From NCBI RefSeq assembly GCF_001500045.1, contig NZ_LQIX01000002.1, positions 84,733 through 148,732 of the forward strand: DNA of 64,000 bases, in the 5' to 3' direction. A program made the position numbers and the translations under genes. Of this stretch, positions 27,927-39,663 are shown piece by piece. The notes under the pieces were generated by a model. It did no database searches and was not told where the DNA came from. It saw only the letters and a program-made list of their open reading frames with translations. The DNA comes from Mycobacterium sp. GA-1199 (GTDB lineage Bacteria > Actinomycetota > Actinomycetes > Mycobacteriales > Mycobacteriaceae). How positions within the stretch are numbered: position 1 is the stretch's first letter; the number at the start of each line of letters is the position of its first letter.

Positions 27927-28898
27927 ATGACCACCACATCCACGGTTCACGATCTGATCATCATCGGATCCGGCCCGGCCGGCTACACCGCAGCGATTTA
28001 CGCGGCGCGTGCGCAGCTCAAGCCCCTGGTGTTCGAAGGCGTCCAGTTCGGCGGCGCGCTGATGACCACCACCGAGGTGGAGAACTATCCCGGCTTCCGC
28101 AACGGCATCACCGGTCCGGAGCTGATGGACGAGATGCGCGAGCAGGCGTTGCGCTTCGGCGCCGACCTGCGCATGGACGACGTCGACGCCGTCTCACTGG
28201 ACGGCGCGATCAAGAGCGTCACGGTCGGCGACGACACCTACCGGGCGCGCGCGGTCATCCTCGCGATGGGGGCTGCGGCGCGGCACCTGGGCGTGCCGGG
28301 CGAGGAGGCCCTGATGGGCATGGGCGTGAGCACATGCGCGACGTGTGACGGCTTCTTCTTCCGCGACGAGGACATCATCGTCGTCGGCGGTGGCGATTCG
28401 GCGATGGAAGAGGCGATCTTCTTGACCAAGTTCGCCCGCAGCGTCACGCTGGTGCACCGTCGCGACGAGTTCCGCGCCTCGCGGATCATGCTGGACCGCG
28501 CGCGTGCGAACGAGAAGATCACGTTCCTGACCAACACCGACGTCCTCGAGATCGAGGGCAGCCCGAAGGTCAGCGGAGTCCGGTTGCGCAACAAGGTGAC
28601 CGGCGAGGAGTCGAAGCTGGCCGTCACCGGTGTGTTCGTCGCGATCGGCCACGACCCGCGTTCGGATCTGGTTCGCGGCCAGGTCGACCTCGACGAGGAC
28701 GGTTACGTCCTCACGCAGCAGGGTTCGACCAGCACCTCGATCGAAGGCGTCTTTGCCGCAGGCGATCTCGTCGACCGCACCTACCGCCAGGCCATCACCG
28801 CCGCGGGCACCGGCTGCTCGGCGTCCATCGACGCCGAACGCTGGCTTGCCGAAATCGGTTCTGGCCCAAGCGATGAAACCATCGAAACACCAGTTTGA
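27927..28898 (+). CDS. trxB: Thioredoxin reductase
   Basis: A 323-residue FAD/NADPH enzyme that reduces thioredoxin. FAD-binding [18 protein letters not shown] lies at residues 11-28, the redox pair CATC at 137-140 ([13 protein letters not shown]), the NADPH motif [12 protein letters not shown], and the C-terminal FAD segment [25 protein letters not shown] at 27927 has an AGAAAGG Shine-Dalgarno at 27915-27921; the frame is open upstream, but the family N terminus ([16 protein letters not shown]) supports this start. trxA follows 13 bp after its stop. Confidence 0.97.
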   Translation: MTTTSTVHDLIIIGSGPAGYTAAIYAARAQLKPLVFEGVQFGGALMTTTEVENYPGFRNGITGPELMDEMREQALRFGADLRMDDVDAVSLDGAIKSVTVGDDTYRARAVILAMGAAARHLGVPGEEALMGMGVSTCATCDGFFFRDEDIIVVGGGDSAMEEAIFLTKFARSVTLVHRRDEFRASRIMLDRARANEKITFLTNTDVLEIEGSPKVSGVRLRNKVTGEESKLAVTGVFVAIGHDPRSDLVRGQVDLDEDGYVLTQQGSTSTSIEGVFAAGDLVDRTYRQAITAAGTGCSASIDAERWLAEIGSGPSDETIETPV

Positions 28899-28911
28899 TA
28901 GGAGCATCCCA

Positions 28912-29247
28912 ATGACCGAGAGCACCGGATCCACGGTAGCGGTGACCGACGACTCGTTCTCCTCCGACGTGTTGTCCAGCAGCACACCGGTGCTGGTGGA
29001 CTTCTGGGCGACCTGGTGCGGTCCGTGCAAGATGATCGCCCCGGTGCTCGAGGAGATCGCCACCGAGAAGGCGGGCACATTGACGGTCGCCAAGCTCGAC
29101 GTCGACGCCAACCCCGTCACGGCCCGCGATTTCCAGGTGGTGTCGATCCCGACGCTGATCGTGTTCAAAGACGGCTCCCCGGTGAAGCGGATCGTCGGCG
29201 CAAAAGGCAAGGCTGCGCTGCTGCGCGAGCTCAGCGACGTGCTCTAA
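28912..29247 (+). CDS. trxA: Thioredoxin
   Basis: A 111-residue thioredoxin with the active-site WCGPC (Cys36 and Cys39), the cis-Pro loop in VVSIPTLIVF, and the typical VLVDFWATWCGPCKMIAP stretch. It is the electron carrier for ribonucleotide reductase, peroxiredoxins and other targets, and is reduced by the adjacent trxB product. ATG at 28912 has GGAG at 28901-28904. It corresponds to TrxC (Rv3914) in M. tuberculosis nomenclature. Confidence 0.97.
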   Translation: MTESTGSTVAVTDDSFSSDVLSSSTPVLVDFWATWCGPCKMIAPVLEEIATEKAGTLTVAKLDVDANPVTARDFQVVSIPTLIVFKDGSPVKRIVGAKGKAALLRELSDVL

Positions 29248-29401
29248 CCATGCTCTAGCGGGCGTTCGGCGCCGCAATCCGGGGCGCGGACACCGGCCTG
29301 GGGTTTTCTTGAATCGGCGAAGTGTCTGCGACAATCGTGCCTAGCCCGTCAACTTGGTCGGCGCCCTCGCGCAGCTGACAACCGTGACTGAAAGGCCGCA
29401 T

Positions 29402-30598
29402 ATGTCCAGTCTGCGTCGCGGTGACCGCGGGTCCGCGGTCACCGAGATCAGGGCTGCTTTGACGGCACTGGGCATGCTCGAGAACTCCGATGAGGAGATC
29501 ACCACCGGCAGGCATATCGCGCTGGACCTGTTCGACGCCGAACTCGACCACGCCGTGCGGGCCTTTCAGCAGCATCGCGGTCTGCTGGTCGACGGGATCG
29601 TCGGCGAAGCGACTTACCGTGCGCTCAAAGAGGCGTCGTATCGGCTCGGTGCCCGCACGCTCAGCCACCAGTTCGGCGCCCCGATGTTCGGCGACGACGT
29701 CGCGACGCTGCAGGCCCGCCTCCAGGACCTCGGCTTCTACACCGGTCTTGTCGACGGGCATTTCGGTCTGAGTACGCACAACGCGTTGATGTCATACCAG
29801 CGCGAATACGGTCTGTACCCCGACGGGATCTGCGGCCCGGAGACGTTGCGCTCCTTGTACTTTTTGGGATCGCGCGTCACCGGCGGTTCTCCGCATGCGA
29901 TTCGCGAGGAGGAGCTGGTGCGCCGCTCCGGTCCCCGGCTCTCGGGTAAGCGCATCATCATCGACCCGGGCCGCGGCGGTGACGACCACGGTCAGATCAT
30001 GCAGGGTCCGGGCGGGCCGATCAGTGAGTCAGACATCCTGTGGGACTTGGCGAGTCGGCTCGAGGGCCGGATGACCGCGATCGGTATGGAGACGTTTCTG
30101 TCGCGGCCGGCCAACCGTGCACCCTCGGATGCGGAACGTGCCGCGACCGCGAACGCCGTCGGCGCCGACCTGATGATCAGCCTGCGCTGTGCCACCCAGC
30201 CCAGTCCCGCCGCCAACGGTGTCGCGTCGTTCCACTTCGGGAACTCACACGGCTCGGTGTCCACCATCGGACGCAATCTCGCCGACTTCATTCAACGAGA
30301 AGTGGTCGCCCGCACCGGGTTACGTGACTGCCGCACGCATGGGCGGACGTGGGACCTGTTGCGTCTGACCCGGATGCCGACGGTGCAGGTCGACGTCGGC
30401 TACATCACCAACCCGCAAGACCGGGCCATGCTGGTGTCCTCCCAGGCGCGCGACGCGATCGCCGAGGGCATGCTCGCGGCCGTGAAACGGCTCTACCTGC
30501 TCGGCAAGAACGACCGTCCCACAGGCACTTTCACGTTCGCCGAACTGCTCGCCCACGAGCTCTCGGTCGAGCAGGCCGGGCGCGTCAGCCCCTCTTGA
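29402..30598 (+). CDS. cwlM: CwlM, peptidoglycan-amidase-fold regulator of MurA
   Basis: A 398-residue cytosolic protein. Two peptidoglycan-binding repeats lie at about 8-75 (GSAVTEIRAALTALGML; AFQQHRGLLVDGIVGEAT) and 85-155 (DDVATLQARLQDLGFYTGLVDGHFG). An amidase_3-type domain follows (about 175-380) with IIIDPGRGGDDHG, SLRCATQPSP, GRTWDLLRLTRMPTVQVDVGYITN. The tail GTFTFAELLAHELSVEQAG carries the threonines equivalent to the PknB phosphosites. In mycobacteria CwlM, once phosphorylated by PknB, activates MurA. No signal peptide is seen. ATG at 29402 is preferred over the upstream TTG/GTG. Its 3' end overlaps the convergent acetyltransferase-like gene by 14 bp. Confidence 0.94.
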   Translation: MSSLRRGDRGSAVTEIRAALTALGMLENSDEEITTGRHIALDLFDAELDHAVRAFQQHRGLLVDGIVGEATYRALKEASYRLGARTLSHQFGAPMFGDDVATLQARLQDLGFYTGLVDGHFGLSTHNALMSYQREYGLYPDGICGPETLRSLYFLGSRVTGGSPHAIREEELVRRSGPRLSGKRIIIDPGRGGDDHGQIMQGPGGPISESDILWDLASRLEGRMTAIGMETFLSRPANRAPSDAERAATANAVGADLMISLRCATQPSPAANGVASFHFGNSHGSVSTIGRNLADFIQREVVARTGLRDCRTHGRTWDLLRLTRMPTVQVDVGYITNPQDRAMLVSSQARDAIAEGMLAAVKRLYLLGKNDRPTGTFTFAELLAHELSVEQAGRVSPS

Positions 30599-31391
30599 CC
30601 CCACGCGCGGTCACGCCCACCGAACCCGCGCCCGCCCCGACCGGCTGACGTATCTGCGCGAATTCGAACAACCGCTCCAACGCCGCTTCGACATCGGCCT
30701 TCCACCCCAGCCCCTGCTCCAACTCGAGGCGTAGCCGCGGGAAGTAGCGGTGCTGGGCGACCACGACGAAGCCCGCATCCAGAAGTAGGTCGGCGTCGAG
30801 CACGCACTGTTCGACCGAGCAGTCGCCGAGGACCTCGACGACCGGGCGCAACGCCGGCGTCACCGCACCCGGTTCGGCAAGCTCGCTGACTTCGGCGGTG
30901 TGGGCGAACGCTTCGAGCGCGCGGGCTCCGCGCCGAACCAGGTCCCCCACCACCGCCGCGATCAGCGCGCGCGACAATCCCTCGGAGTCCTCACCGGATT
31001 CGATGCCCAGCGATGTGAGCAGTACCGCGTCGGCGCTGACCGGAGCGGTCGGGAAGCGGTGTGCGCGCGGGACGGCGCCGGGCGGCGCGTAGAACGCGTA
31101 GCCCAGGCACGCCTCGTCGCCGCGTAGCGGAGCGGGCCCGTCGTCGGACTCGCCGTCGGCACACTGCACCGCGACCTGACCGCACGATCCCCACTCGAGC
31201 ATGACCATCGACAGCCATGCCTCTTTCTCGAATTCGGGATCCGAGAGGTGGTCGTCGACGCCCGGGACCGCGGCGCCGGTCGCGTCCCGCCCGAGGGTCA
31301 GGGGATCGACCTCCCAATACACGCAGCGGCGGGCATGCTTGGGCAACTGCTCGAACGCTTCGAGCCGTAGAGGCGTGATGCGTGCCGACAC
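30585..31391 (-). CDS. GNAT-like protein (Rv3916c-type)
   Basis: A 268-residue protein collinear with the recalled M. tuberculosis Rv3916c (244 aa). The N terminus ITPLRLEAFEQLPKHARRCVYWEVDP, the central FEKEAWLSMVMLEWGSCGQVA, AVPRAHRFPTAPVSADAVLLTSLGIE, LVRRGARALEAF and the C-terminal AGFVVVAQHRYFPRLRLELEQGLGWKADVEAALE are diagnostic. The alpha/beta layout resembles GCN5-type N-acetyltransferases, but no clear acetyl-CoA loop is visible, so the activity is unproven. It starts near the intergenic hairpin at 31411-31430 and converges on cwlM with a 14-bp overlap. Confidence 0.85.
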   Translation of the reverse strand: MSARITPLRLEAFEQLPKHARRCVYWEVDPLTLGRDATGAAVPGVDDHLSDPEFEKEAWLSMVMLEWGSCGQVAVQCADGESDDGPAPLRGDEACLGYAFYAPPGAVPRAHRFPTAPVSADAVLLTSLGIESGEDSEGLSRALIAAVVGDLVRRGARALEAFAHTAEVSELAEPGAVTPALRPVVEVLGDCSVEQCVLDADLLLDAGFVVVAQHRYFPRLRLELEQGLGWKADVEAALERLFEFAQIRQPVGAGAGSVGVTARGVKRG

Positions 31392-31410
31392 TAGACTCCC
31401 CGAGTCCTAC

Positions 31411-31430
31411 GCGGTGCAGAGGTGCACCGC
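31411..31430. promoter_or_regulatory. Perfect inverted repeat upstream of the GNAT-like gene
   Basis: GCGGTGCA (31411-31418) and TGCACCGC (31423-31430) form a perfect 8-bp stem with a 4-base loop, 20 bp before the start of the minus-strand gene. It could be an operator or a 5'-leader hairpin. A shorter palindrome GACTC-CCC-GAGTC lies between it and the start codon. Confidence 0.4.
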
Positions 31431-31506
31431 TGCCCCTTCAGGATAGAAGGGTGCGCACACCTCGACGCTCCGTTTTTCCGGCCTCTCGCGTCGAGCGACG
31501 AAACAT

Positions 31507-31577
31507 GTTGTGTCACAGGTGGTTTCCTTCGAAGGGCGGCGGTCATGCCGGTGAGACCCGGGTTGTGTCACAGTGAC
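31507..31577. repeat. 12-bp direct repeats and palindrome in the parB 3'-flanking region
   Basis: GTTGTGTCACAG occurs at 31507-31518 and again at 31562-31573, 55 bp apart. The second copy runs into the palindrome GTCAC-A-GTGAC (31567-31577). The sites lie in the 207-bp gap between the parB stop and the leftward GNAT-like gene. They are candidate protein-binding sites for that gene's promoter; no regulator can be named. Confidence 0.4.
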
Positions 31578-31598
31578 GTAATTACCCGGTGTGGTAGG

Positions 31599-32585
31599 TC
31601 ACCGTTCGGATGCGCTCATCAGTTCGACTATGCGCTGGAGATCGTCCACCGACCCGAATTCGACCACGATCTTGCCCTTGCGTTTGCCGAGGCTGACGGT
31701 GACCCGCGTATCGAAGGCCGTGGACAGCCGCTCGGCAACATCCTGGAGGCCGGGCATGTTGATCGGCTTGCGCTTGGGCGCCGCCGGCGCCGACGGGCCC
31801 GCGCTGTTGGCGAGCGTGACCGCTTCCTCGGTCGCTCGTACCGACAGTCCCTCGGCGACGATGCGCGCGGCCAGCTCCTCCTGCTTCTCCGGCCCCCCTT
31901 CGAGCGACAGGAGCGCACGCGCATGTCCGGCTGAGAGCACCCCGGCGGCTACCCGGCGCTGCACGGCGATGGGCAGGCGCAGCAATCGGATCATGTTCGT
32001 GATCACCGGCCGCGAGCGCCCGATTCGCGAGGCCAGTTCATCGTGGGTGACCTCGAATTCGTCGAGCAGCTGTTGGTAGGCGGCCGCCTCCTCGAGCGGG
32101 TTCAGCTGCGCGCGGTGGATGTTCTCCAACAACGCGTCGCGCAGCATGCTGTCGTCGGTGGTCTCGCGGACGATCGCCGGAATGGTGGCGAGGCCGGCCT
32201 GCTGGGCTGCGCGCCAGCGCCGCTCCCCCATCACGAGTTGGTAGCGGGGCGCCCCCGGTTCGGGCTGCGCAAGCGTACGCACGACGATCGGCTGCATGAG
32301 ACCGAACTCGCGGATCGAGTGGACGAGCTCGGCGAGCGCCTCCTCGTCGAAGACCTGACGCGGCTGGCGCGGATTCGGTTCGATCGACGCGGGGTCGATC
32401 TCGCGGTACACCGCGCCCACCTCGTTGGTCGCGCCACCGTTCGACGGTCCGCCGATCACGACATCGGCCGCCGCGTCGCCCAACCGCGGACCGAGTCCGG
32501 ACTGGTCACCGTCGGCGGGTCCGGTGGGAATGAGCGATGCCAGGCCGCGGCCGAGTCCGCTGCGCTTGCGGGTGGGTTGGCTCAT
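31599..32585 (-). CDS. parB: Chromosome-partitioning protein ParB
   Basis: A 328-residue parS-binding CTP-dependent clamp. N-terminal [16 protein letters not shown] is the ParA-stimulating segment. About 70-165 is the ParB/Srx CTPase domain ([49 protein letters not shown]). About 165-245 contains the helix-turn-helix that reads parS ([27 protein letters not shown]). The C-terminal dimerisation domain ends ELMSASER. Start: ATG at 32585 is the second of two adjacent ATGs behind AGGAG (32593-32597). The frame stays open upstream to an ATG at 32723 overlapping parA, which would add a repetitive TDERLR-containing extension; I consider the short form more likely. Confidence 0.93.
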   Translation of the reverse strand: MSQPTRKRSGLGRGLASLIPTGPADGDQSGLGPRLGDAAADVVIGGPSNGGATNEVGAVYREIDPASIEPNPRQPRQVFDEEALAELVHSIREFGLMQPIVVRTLAQPEPGAPRYQLVMGERRWRAAQQAGLATIPAIVRETTDDSMLRDALLENIHRAQLNPLEEAAAYQQLLDEFEVTHDELASRIGRSRPVITNMIRLLRLPIAVQRRVAAGVLSAGHARALLSLEGGPEKQEELAARIVAEGLSVRATEEAVTLANSAGPSAPAAPKRKPINMPGLQDVAERLSTAFDTRVTVSLGKRKGKIVVEFGSVDDLQRIVELMSASER

Positions 32586-32601
32586 CATTTTCTCCTCTTC
32601 G

Positions 32602-32691
32602 CGCAAGCGCTCATCGGTACGTTCTGCCTTTCTACGCAAACGCTCATCGGTTGTTCCGGTTTTGGACCGGTCTGTGCTCTGGCGCAGGCGC

Positions 32692-32699
<8 letters not shown>
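32602..32699 (-). repeat. Three 17-bp direct repeats between parA and parB
   Basis: Plus-strand copies are CGCAAGCGCTCATCGGT (32602-32618), CGCAAACGCTCATCGGT (32635-32651) and CGCAGGCGCTCATCGGT (32683-32699). Spacings of 33 and 48 bp are both multiples of three, so on the minus strand each reads TDERLR in the parB frame. The right-hand copy contains the parA stop codon. Possible roles are a protein-binding array in the parA-parB junction or an encoded N-terminal extension of ParB. Confidence 0.7.
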
Positions 32700-35034
<2,335 letters not shown>

Positions 35035-35067
35035 GTCGTTCCCTCTCATCCCACCGGGCTGGTCCGG

Positions 35068-36189
35068 TCACCGTTTACGTTTCTTGGGCCGCGCCCCGGG
35101 GCGCGGGCTCGCGCCGGGCCGCGGCGTGCGGTTCGTCGCTCCGCTGGCCGCCTTGCCCGGACTGCCGCCCGTCGGCTTCTTGCCCGGCGCGCCGTTCTCC
35201 GACGCGGGCTCGCTGCTGTCGGCCTCGTCGCTCTGAACCGGCTCCGCCGTCTCCGGAGCCTTCGCCGCCTGAGCTTTGCGATTCCGGTTCGGCTTGACCC
35301 CCGGCGGCGGTGCATTCTTCGCCTGCCGCTCTTGGGCCTCGAGCTTCTTCGCCTCTTCTTCCTTCTCGATCTTGCCGAACACGTAGTGCTGCTGACCGAA
35401 GGTCCAGATGTTGTTCGCGAGCCAGTACATGATGATGGCCAGCGGCAGGAAGGGCCCGCCCACGACGACACCGAGCGGGAAGACGTAGAGCGCCAACTTG
35501 TTCATCATCGCCGTCTGCGGGTTGGCGGCGGCCTCCGGGCTCTGGCGCGAGATCGAGGCGCGGCTGTTGAAGTACGTGGCGATACCGGCGAGGATCATGA
35601 TCGGCACGCCGACCGCGATGACCGCCGCCCGGTTGAACTCGGTGAAGGCGTCCAGGCCGCTGGTCTGAATCATGGTCGCGCCCAACGGCGCTCCGAACAG
35701 GTGCGCGTCGAGGAAGTTCGCGACGTCGGTCGGGCTGAAGACGTAGTTACCGGTCGCCCGGTTCTGCTCCACCGACAACTGGATCTGACCGAACCCACCC
35801 TGCGTCCGGTTGAAGGACCGCAGCACGTGGAACAGCCCGAGGAACACCGGCACCTGAGCCAGCATCGGCAGGCACCCGAGGATGGGGTTGAAGCCGTGCT
35901 CGCGCTGCAGCTTCTGCATCTCCAGCGCCATGCGCTGACGGTCCTTGCCGTACTTCTTCTGCAGCGCCTTGATCTGGGGCTGCAACTCCTGCATCTGGCG
36001 CGTCGTCCGGATCTGCTTCACGAACGGCTTGTAGAGGATCGCACGCAGGGTGAACACCAGGAACATCACCGAGAGCGCCCAAGCGAAGAAGTTCGACGGC
36101 CCCAGCAGGAAGGCGAACAGTTTGTACCAGACCCACATGATCGCCGACACCGGGTAGTAGATGATGTCGAGGCTGAACCAGTTAAACAC
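35068..36189 (-). CDS. yidC: Membrane protein insertase YidC
   Basis: A 373-residue YidC/Oxa1/Alb3 insertase. The N-terminal anchor ([26 protein letters not shown]), the cytoplasmic coiled helical hairpin rich in charged residues ([34 protein letters not shown]), four further core helices with [20 protein letters not shown], and the basic C-terminal tail ([12 protein letters not shown]) are visible. The tail is longer and richer in Pro and Lys than in Gram-negative YidC and probably contacts the ribosome. ATG at 36189 overlaps the yidD stop by 8 bp. Confidence 0.96.
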   Translation of the reverse strand: MFNWFSLDIIYYPVSAIMWVWYKLFAFLLGPSNFFAWALSVMFLVFTLRAILYKPFVKQIRTTRQMQELQPQIKALQKKYGKDRQRMALEMQKLQREHGFNPILGCLPMLAQVPVFLGLFHVLRSFNRTQGGFGQIQLSVEQNRATGNYVFSPTDVANFLDAHLFGAPLGATMIQTSGLDAFTEFNRAAVIAVGVPIMILAGIATYFNSRASISRQSPEAAANPQTAMMNKLALYVFPLGVVVGGPFLPLAIIMYWLANNIWTFGQQHYVFGKIEKEEEAKKLEAQERQAKNAPPPGVKPNRNRKAQAAKAPETAEPVQSDEADSSEPASENGAPGKKPTGGSPGKAASGATNRTPRPGASPRPGARPKKRKR

Positions 36190-36550
36190 GCGTCTCGCTT
36201 CCTGCTCGCAATGCTGGATGGCCGCCAGTGACGTCGGCAGCGGTGTCCCGATCCTGTGAAGACTCGTCCGCGGGAGCGCCCGCCACGTCTGCGTCGCCGT
36301 GTCCGCCGGCTGCCGGGCGGTCCGGGATCGGATCCCATCCTCCCCTATGCCATGGCCCGCATTTCAACAGCCGTACCGTCGCGAGCCAACCGCCGCGCAC
36401 CAGCCCGTACTCGGTCAGTGCGTCAACCGCGTACTGGCTACAGGTCGGGGTGAATCGACAAGTCGGCAGCCGTAGCGGCGAGATGGTGTGCCGGTACAGC
36501 TGGATCACGTAGATGACCGCGCGGGCCGTCCGCGCGCCGACCGACCTCAC
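36182..36550 (-). CDS. yidD: Membrane protein insertion efficiency factor YidD
   Basis: A 122-residue protein. The conserved YidD core (residues 1-80) contains [36 protein letters not shown] and [22 protein letters not shown], including the family cysteines. A hydrophilic tail of about 40 residues follows. It helps YidC insert membrane proteins. GTG at 36550 overlaps the rnpA stop (GTGA), and the gene overlaps yidC at its 3' end, so rnpA-yidD-yidC are coupled. Confidence 0.93.
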   Translation of the reverse strand: MRSVGARTARAVIYVIQLYRHTISPLRLPTCRFTPTCSQYAVDALTEYGLVRGGWLATVRLLKCGPWHRGGWDPIPDRPAAGGHGDADVAGAPADESSQDRDTAADVTGGHPALRAGSETRV

Positions 36551-36906
36551 CGGGATGCCTCGGTCTTGGGTGTGGCTCGGCGAAGCGCTGTGCGCAGTTC
36601 TTGTTCGAGTCGCGCCGATATCGCATGCCGGCTGCTGGGGAGCGCGCGGATCACCACGCGATCGGCGGGGTCCAGCTCATCGATGAGGGTTCGCGCGACA
36701 TGACGCAGTCGCCGGGCCACGCGATGGCGTTGCACCGCGGTGCCGACCGCTTTGGAGACCACCAGACCGATCCGGGGCCCGGGGTCGGAGGCTTCGTCGG
36801 ACCGTAGGGCGTGCACGACGAGATCGGGCTGCACTGCGCGCACCCCTCGACTGACCGTGTTCCCGAACTCCGTCGAACGCGTCATGCGGTACCGCGCCGG
36901 AAGCAC
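36547..36906 (-). CDS. rnpA: Ribonuclease P protein component
   Basis: A 119-residue basic protein, the protein subunit of RNase P that matures tRNA 5' ends. It has N-terminal [20 protein letters not shown], the RNR-type motif region [19 protein letters not shown] and the C-terminal [28 protein letters not shown] at 36906 has GGGAG at a usual distance and matches the family N terminus; a TTG three codons upstream (36915) is too close to that site. It follows rpmH by 33 bp. Confidence 0.92.
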   Translation of the reverse strand: MLPARYRMTRSTEFGNTVSRGVRAVQPDLVVHALRSDEASDPGPRIGLVVSKAVGTAVQRHRVARRLRHVARTLIDELDPADRVVIRALPSSRHAISARLEQELRTALRRATPKTEASR

Positions 36907-36939
36907 CAGCGTCAACTCCCGCTCGAAGTCACGTGGGAG

Positions 36940-37083
36940 TCACGCGGTCAGCTTGCGCCGACCCTTGCTCCGCCGGTTCGTGACGATCGCACGACCTGCC
37001 CGCGTGCGCATCCGCAGCCGGAAGCCATGCACGCGCGCCCGGCGCCGGTTGTTCGGCTGGAAGGTCCGCTTGCCCTTGGCCAC
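36940..37083 (-). CDS. rpmH: 50S ribosomal protein L34
   Basis: The 47-residue L34 protein: a highly basic peptide with [19 protein letters not shown] and [18 protein letters not shown], typical of the family. GTG at 37083 lies behind AAGGAG. It heads the leftward rpmH-rnpA-yidD-yidC operon and is divergent from dnaA, a near-universal bacterial arrangement. Confidence 0.97.
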   Translation of the reverse strand: MAKGKRTFQPNNRRRARVHGFRLRMRTRAGRAIVTNRRSKGRRKLTA

Positions 37084-37371
37084 GGCTGTCTCCTTGTTGC
37101 GTCTGGCACCCGCATCCCCCACCGACGACGTACGAAATCGGTTTGGACGCAGTTGCCGTTGGTAAGCTCGTCCATCTTGCTAGCCGGCGCGGTCCCCGAT
37201 CGATGCCCGGGTCGCAGCCGTATCGCCTCGTACGGGCGACTGTTCGAGGGTACTGAGGAGATTTCGCTGGGTCAAACCTGGCCGAATGACCGTGTGGACA
37301 GCCACATTTGCAACACGCGTCACCGCCGACCAACAGCGGAAAATATCCGTCCATGCAATGTTGCAGAACGG

Positions 37372-37399
37372 TTGGCACCCGCGAAGAAAACTGTTAGCT
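37372..37399 (+). promoter_or_regulatory. Candidate dnaA promoter
   Basis: TTGGCA at 37372-37377 and TTAGCT at 37394-37399 are separated by 16 bp, a reasonable sigma-A-type promoter. It would give a long leader of about 220 bases carrying the two DnaA boxes near 37553-37573. Confidence 0.4.
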
Positions 37400-37552
37400 T
37401 CTGCCAATGCCGCTTCGATAACGAAACGGCGACGGACAACGAAGCGAGGATGCCCGACCAGTCGTGAGCCCACACATCTGTGATGTGGCCCGACCCGCGG
37501 CCTCCCCGCCGGTGGAAAACAGAACGACGACGACTGTCCAGTCTCCACAGCC

Positions 37553-37573
37553 TGTGGATAACTTTGTGGACAG
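37553..37573 (-). promoter_or_regulatory. Paired DnaA boxes upstream of dnaA
   Basis: Read on the minus strand, TTATCCACA (37561-37553) is a perfect DnaA box and CTGTCCACA (37573-37565) matches the mycobacterial TTGTCCACA at 8 of 9 bases. They lie 56-76 bp before the dnaA start. Confidence 0.75.
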
Positions 37574-37628
37574 ATCGTCATCGTTCCTTTTGGTCGTCTC
37601 TGGGCCGGCCGCAAGGGGGTAGTCGTCG

Positions 37629-39113
37629 TTGACAGCTGACCCCGACCCCCCGTTCGTAGCCGTGTGGAACACGGTGGTCGCCGAACTCAACGGCAGCCCC
37701 TCGGGAGCGGGTGGCGACATGGCGGGCCCGGGCCTGACTCCTCAGCAAAGAGCCTGGTTGAAGCTGGTCAAACCCCTTGTGATCACCGAGGGCTTTGCCC
37801 TGCTGTCGGTGCCCACCCCGTTCGTGCAGAACGAGATCGAACGTCACCTGCGGGAGCCGATCATCACCGCGTTGAGCCGCCAGCTCGGCCAGCGCGTTGA
37901 ACTGGGCGTGCGTATCGCCGACCCGGGGCCCGACGACACCGACGGTCCGTTGAGCGGACTGGCGGCCGTCGGCGAACCCGACGAAGTCGACGAGGACCTC
38001 GAAGCCAGGGCCAGCGCCGAGGAAAGTTGGCCCACCTACTTCACCAGCCGGCCGCCCAGCACGCTGACCGACGACGCCACCGCGGTCAATCTCAACCGGC
38101 GCTACACCTTCGACACGTTCGTGATCGGCGCCTCGAATCGATTTGCTCACGCGGCGACACTCGCGATCGCCGAGGCGCCGGCGCGCGCGTACAACCCGCT
38201 GTTCATCTGGGGCGAGTCCGGGCTGGGCAAGACGCACCTGCTGCACGCGGCGGGCAACTACGCCCAGCGGCTGTTTCCCGGCATGCGCGTGAAGTACGTG
38301 TCGACCGAGGAGTTCACCAACGACTTCATCAACTCCCTGCGCGACGATCGCAAGGCGTCGTTCAAACGCAGCTACCGCGACATCGACGTGTTGTTGGTCG
38401 ACGACATCCAGTTCATCGAGGGCAAGGAAGGTATCCAGGAGGAGTTCTTCCACACCTTCAACACTCTGCACAACGCGAACAAGCAGATCGTCATCTCCTC
38501 GGATCGGCCGCCCAAGCAGTTGGCCACCCTCGAAGACCGGTTGCGCACGCGTTTCGAGTGGGGACTGATCACCGACGTCCAGCCGCCGGAGCTGGAGACG
38601 CGGATCGCCATCCTGCGCAAGAAGGCCCAGATGGACCGCCTCGATGTTCCGGACGACGTCCTCGAGCTCATCGCCAGCAGCATCGAGCGCAACATTCGCG
38701 AACTCGAAGGTGCCCTCATCCGCGTCACCGCGTTCGCGTCGTTGAACAAGACGGCGATCGACAAGTCGCTGGCCGAGATCGTGCTGCGCGATCTGATCTC
38801 CGACGCGAGCACCATGCAGATCAGCACCGCGGCGATCATGGCCGCCACCGCCGAGTACTTCGAGACCACCGTCGAGGAGTTGCGCGGCCCCGGTAAGACC
38901 CGAGCGCTCGCGCAATCCCGACAGATCGCCATGTACCTGTGCCGCGAGCTGACCGATCTGTCCCTGCCGAAGATCGGCCAGGCGTTCGGCCGTGACCACA
39001 CCACCGTGATGTACGCGGAGAAGAAGATTCGCGGTGAGATGGCCGAGCGGCGTGAGGTATTCGATCACGTGAAAGAACTCACCACGCGTATCCGTCAGCG
39101 CTCCAAGCGCTGA
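37629..39113 (+). CDS. dnaA: Chromosomal replication initiator DnaA
   Basis: A 494-residue AAA+ initiator. Domain I (1-85) has [14 protein letters not shown] and [16 protein letters not shown]. Domain II is an acidic linker (about 95-140). Domain III has [23 protein letters not shown], Walker A GESGLGKT, Walker [11 protein letters not shown], and the sensor region SSDRPPKQL with RTRFEWGL. Domain IV binds DnaA boxes through [25 protein letters not shown]. The start is TTG at 37629, as in M. tuberculosis dnaA, with AAGGGGG upstream. The gene is followed by the oriC gap. Confidence 0.98.
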   Translation: MTADPDPPFVAVWNTVVAELNGSPSGAGGDMAGPGLTPQQRAWLKLVKPLVITEGFALLSVPTPFVQNEIERHLREPIITALSRQLGQRVELGVRIADPGPDDTDGPLSGLAAVGEPDEVDEDLEARASAEESWPTYFTSRPPSTLTDDATAVNLNRRYTFDTFVIGASNRFAHAATLAIAEAPARAYNPLFIWGESGLGKTHLLHAAGNYAQRLFPGMRVKYVSTEEFTNDFINSLRDDRKASFKRSYRDIDVLLVDDIQFIEGKEGIQEEFFHTFNTLHNANKQIVISSDRPPKQLATLEDRLRTRFEWGLITDVQPPELETRIAILRKKAQMDRLDVPDDVLELIASSIERNIRELEGALIRVTAFASLNKTAIDKSLAEIVLRDLISDASTMQISTAAIMAATAEYFETTVEELRGPGKTRALAQSRQIAMYLCRELTDLSLPKIGQAFGRDHTTVMYAEKKIRGEMAERREVFDHVKELTTRIRQRSKR

Positions 39114-39663
39114 CTCCCCCGGCGCCCACTCCCCTCCCGTCGCGCTCGATCGCGCCCGGATGCGGCCGTCCCGACAAATTTCTCCAAAAATCTTCTGCAC
39201 CGCCGGCATCACCAGTCACAACGAGGCGTTGTGCACACCGGTGTGGAGAACCTGGGACCAACCCGCGAACAACCAGCCGATTGCTACACAACCCCCGGCG
39301 TCTCCACAGTTCATTCCGCCCGGCGCCGCCTCCATCCACAGTTGGCTCACAACCCCCTAGGCCCCTAAGCAGCGCCGACATGGATTCATCCCCAGCATCC
39401 ACAGGCCCTAATACTGTTGCTTGTATATCTCTCAAGAATCTCCTTCGAAGAAGGCGCTTGGGGAAGCACCGAACCGTCGGTGGTCACACCGGCCGAATGC
39501 CGTCGATGTCACCGCGATCGATTAGCTTTCAAGTTGGGGCGGAAAGCTCTACGGTGATTCAGCACAGCCGTTACGGTCGTCGGGGACGCATCGTTGAGAC
39601 GCGTGGTGAGACACCGGGAAACCGCTGCTCGAGGCTTGTCGTGATTGTGATCGAAGGGACCCT
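39114..39663. other. oriC: Chromosomal replication origin (oriC), dnaA-dnaN gap
   Basis: A 550-bp non-coding region in the place of experimentally known mycobacterial origins. DnaA-box-like 9-mers include TTGTGCACA (39229-39237), TGTGGAGAA (39242-39250), CCATCCACA (39332-39340) and GCATCCACA (39395-39403), with weaker TCTCCACAG near 39301. A stretch with markedly more A and T (39404-39450, containing TAATACTGTTGC and TTGTATATCTCTC) follows the last box and is the best candidate unwinding element. The palindrome CTTCGAAG lies just after it. No credible open reading frame is present. Confidence 0.88.

Larger units (their letters stand above)
37084..37628. other. rpmH-dnaA intergenic region with DnaA boxes
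   Basis: This 545-bp gap holds divergent promoters for rpmH (leftward) and dnaA (rightward) and several DnaA-box-like 9-mers. There is a perfect TGTGGATAA (complement of TTATCCACA) at 37553-37561, a near match TGTGGACAG at 37565-37573, and another TGTGGACAG at 37293-37301. The stretch from 37340 to 37440 is clearly less GC-rich than the surroundings. No open reading frame with family features is seen. The boxes next to the dnaA start suggest autoregulation. Confidence 0.8.

Noticed and set aside
37700..39100. Reverse-strand frames across dnaA
   Set aside because: dnaA carries every expected domain on the plus strand; the opposite frames have no recognisable domain.
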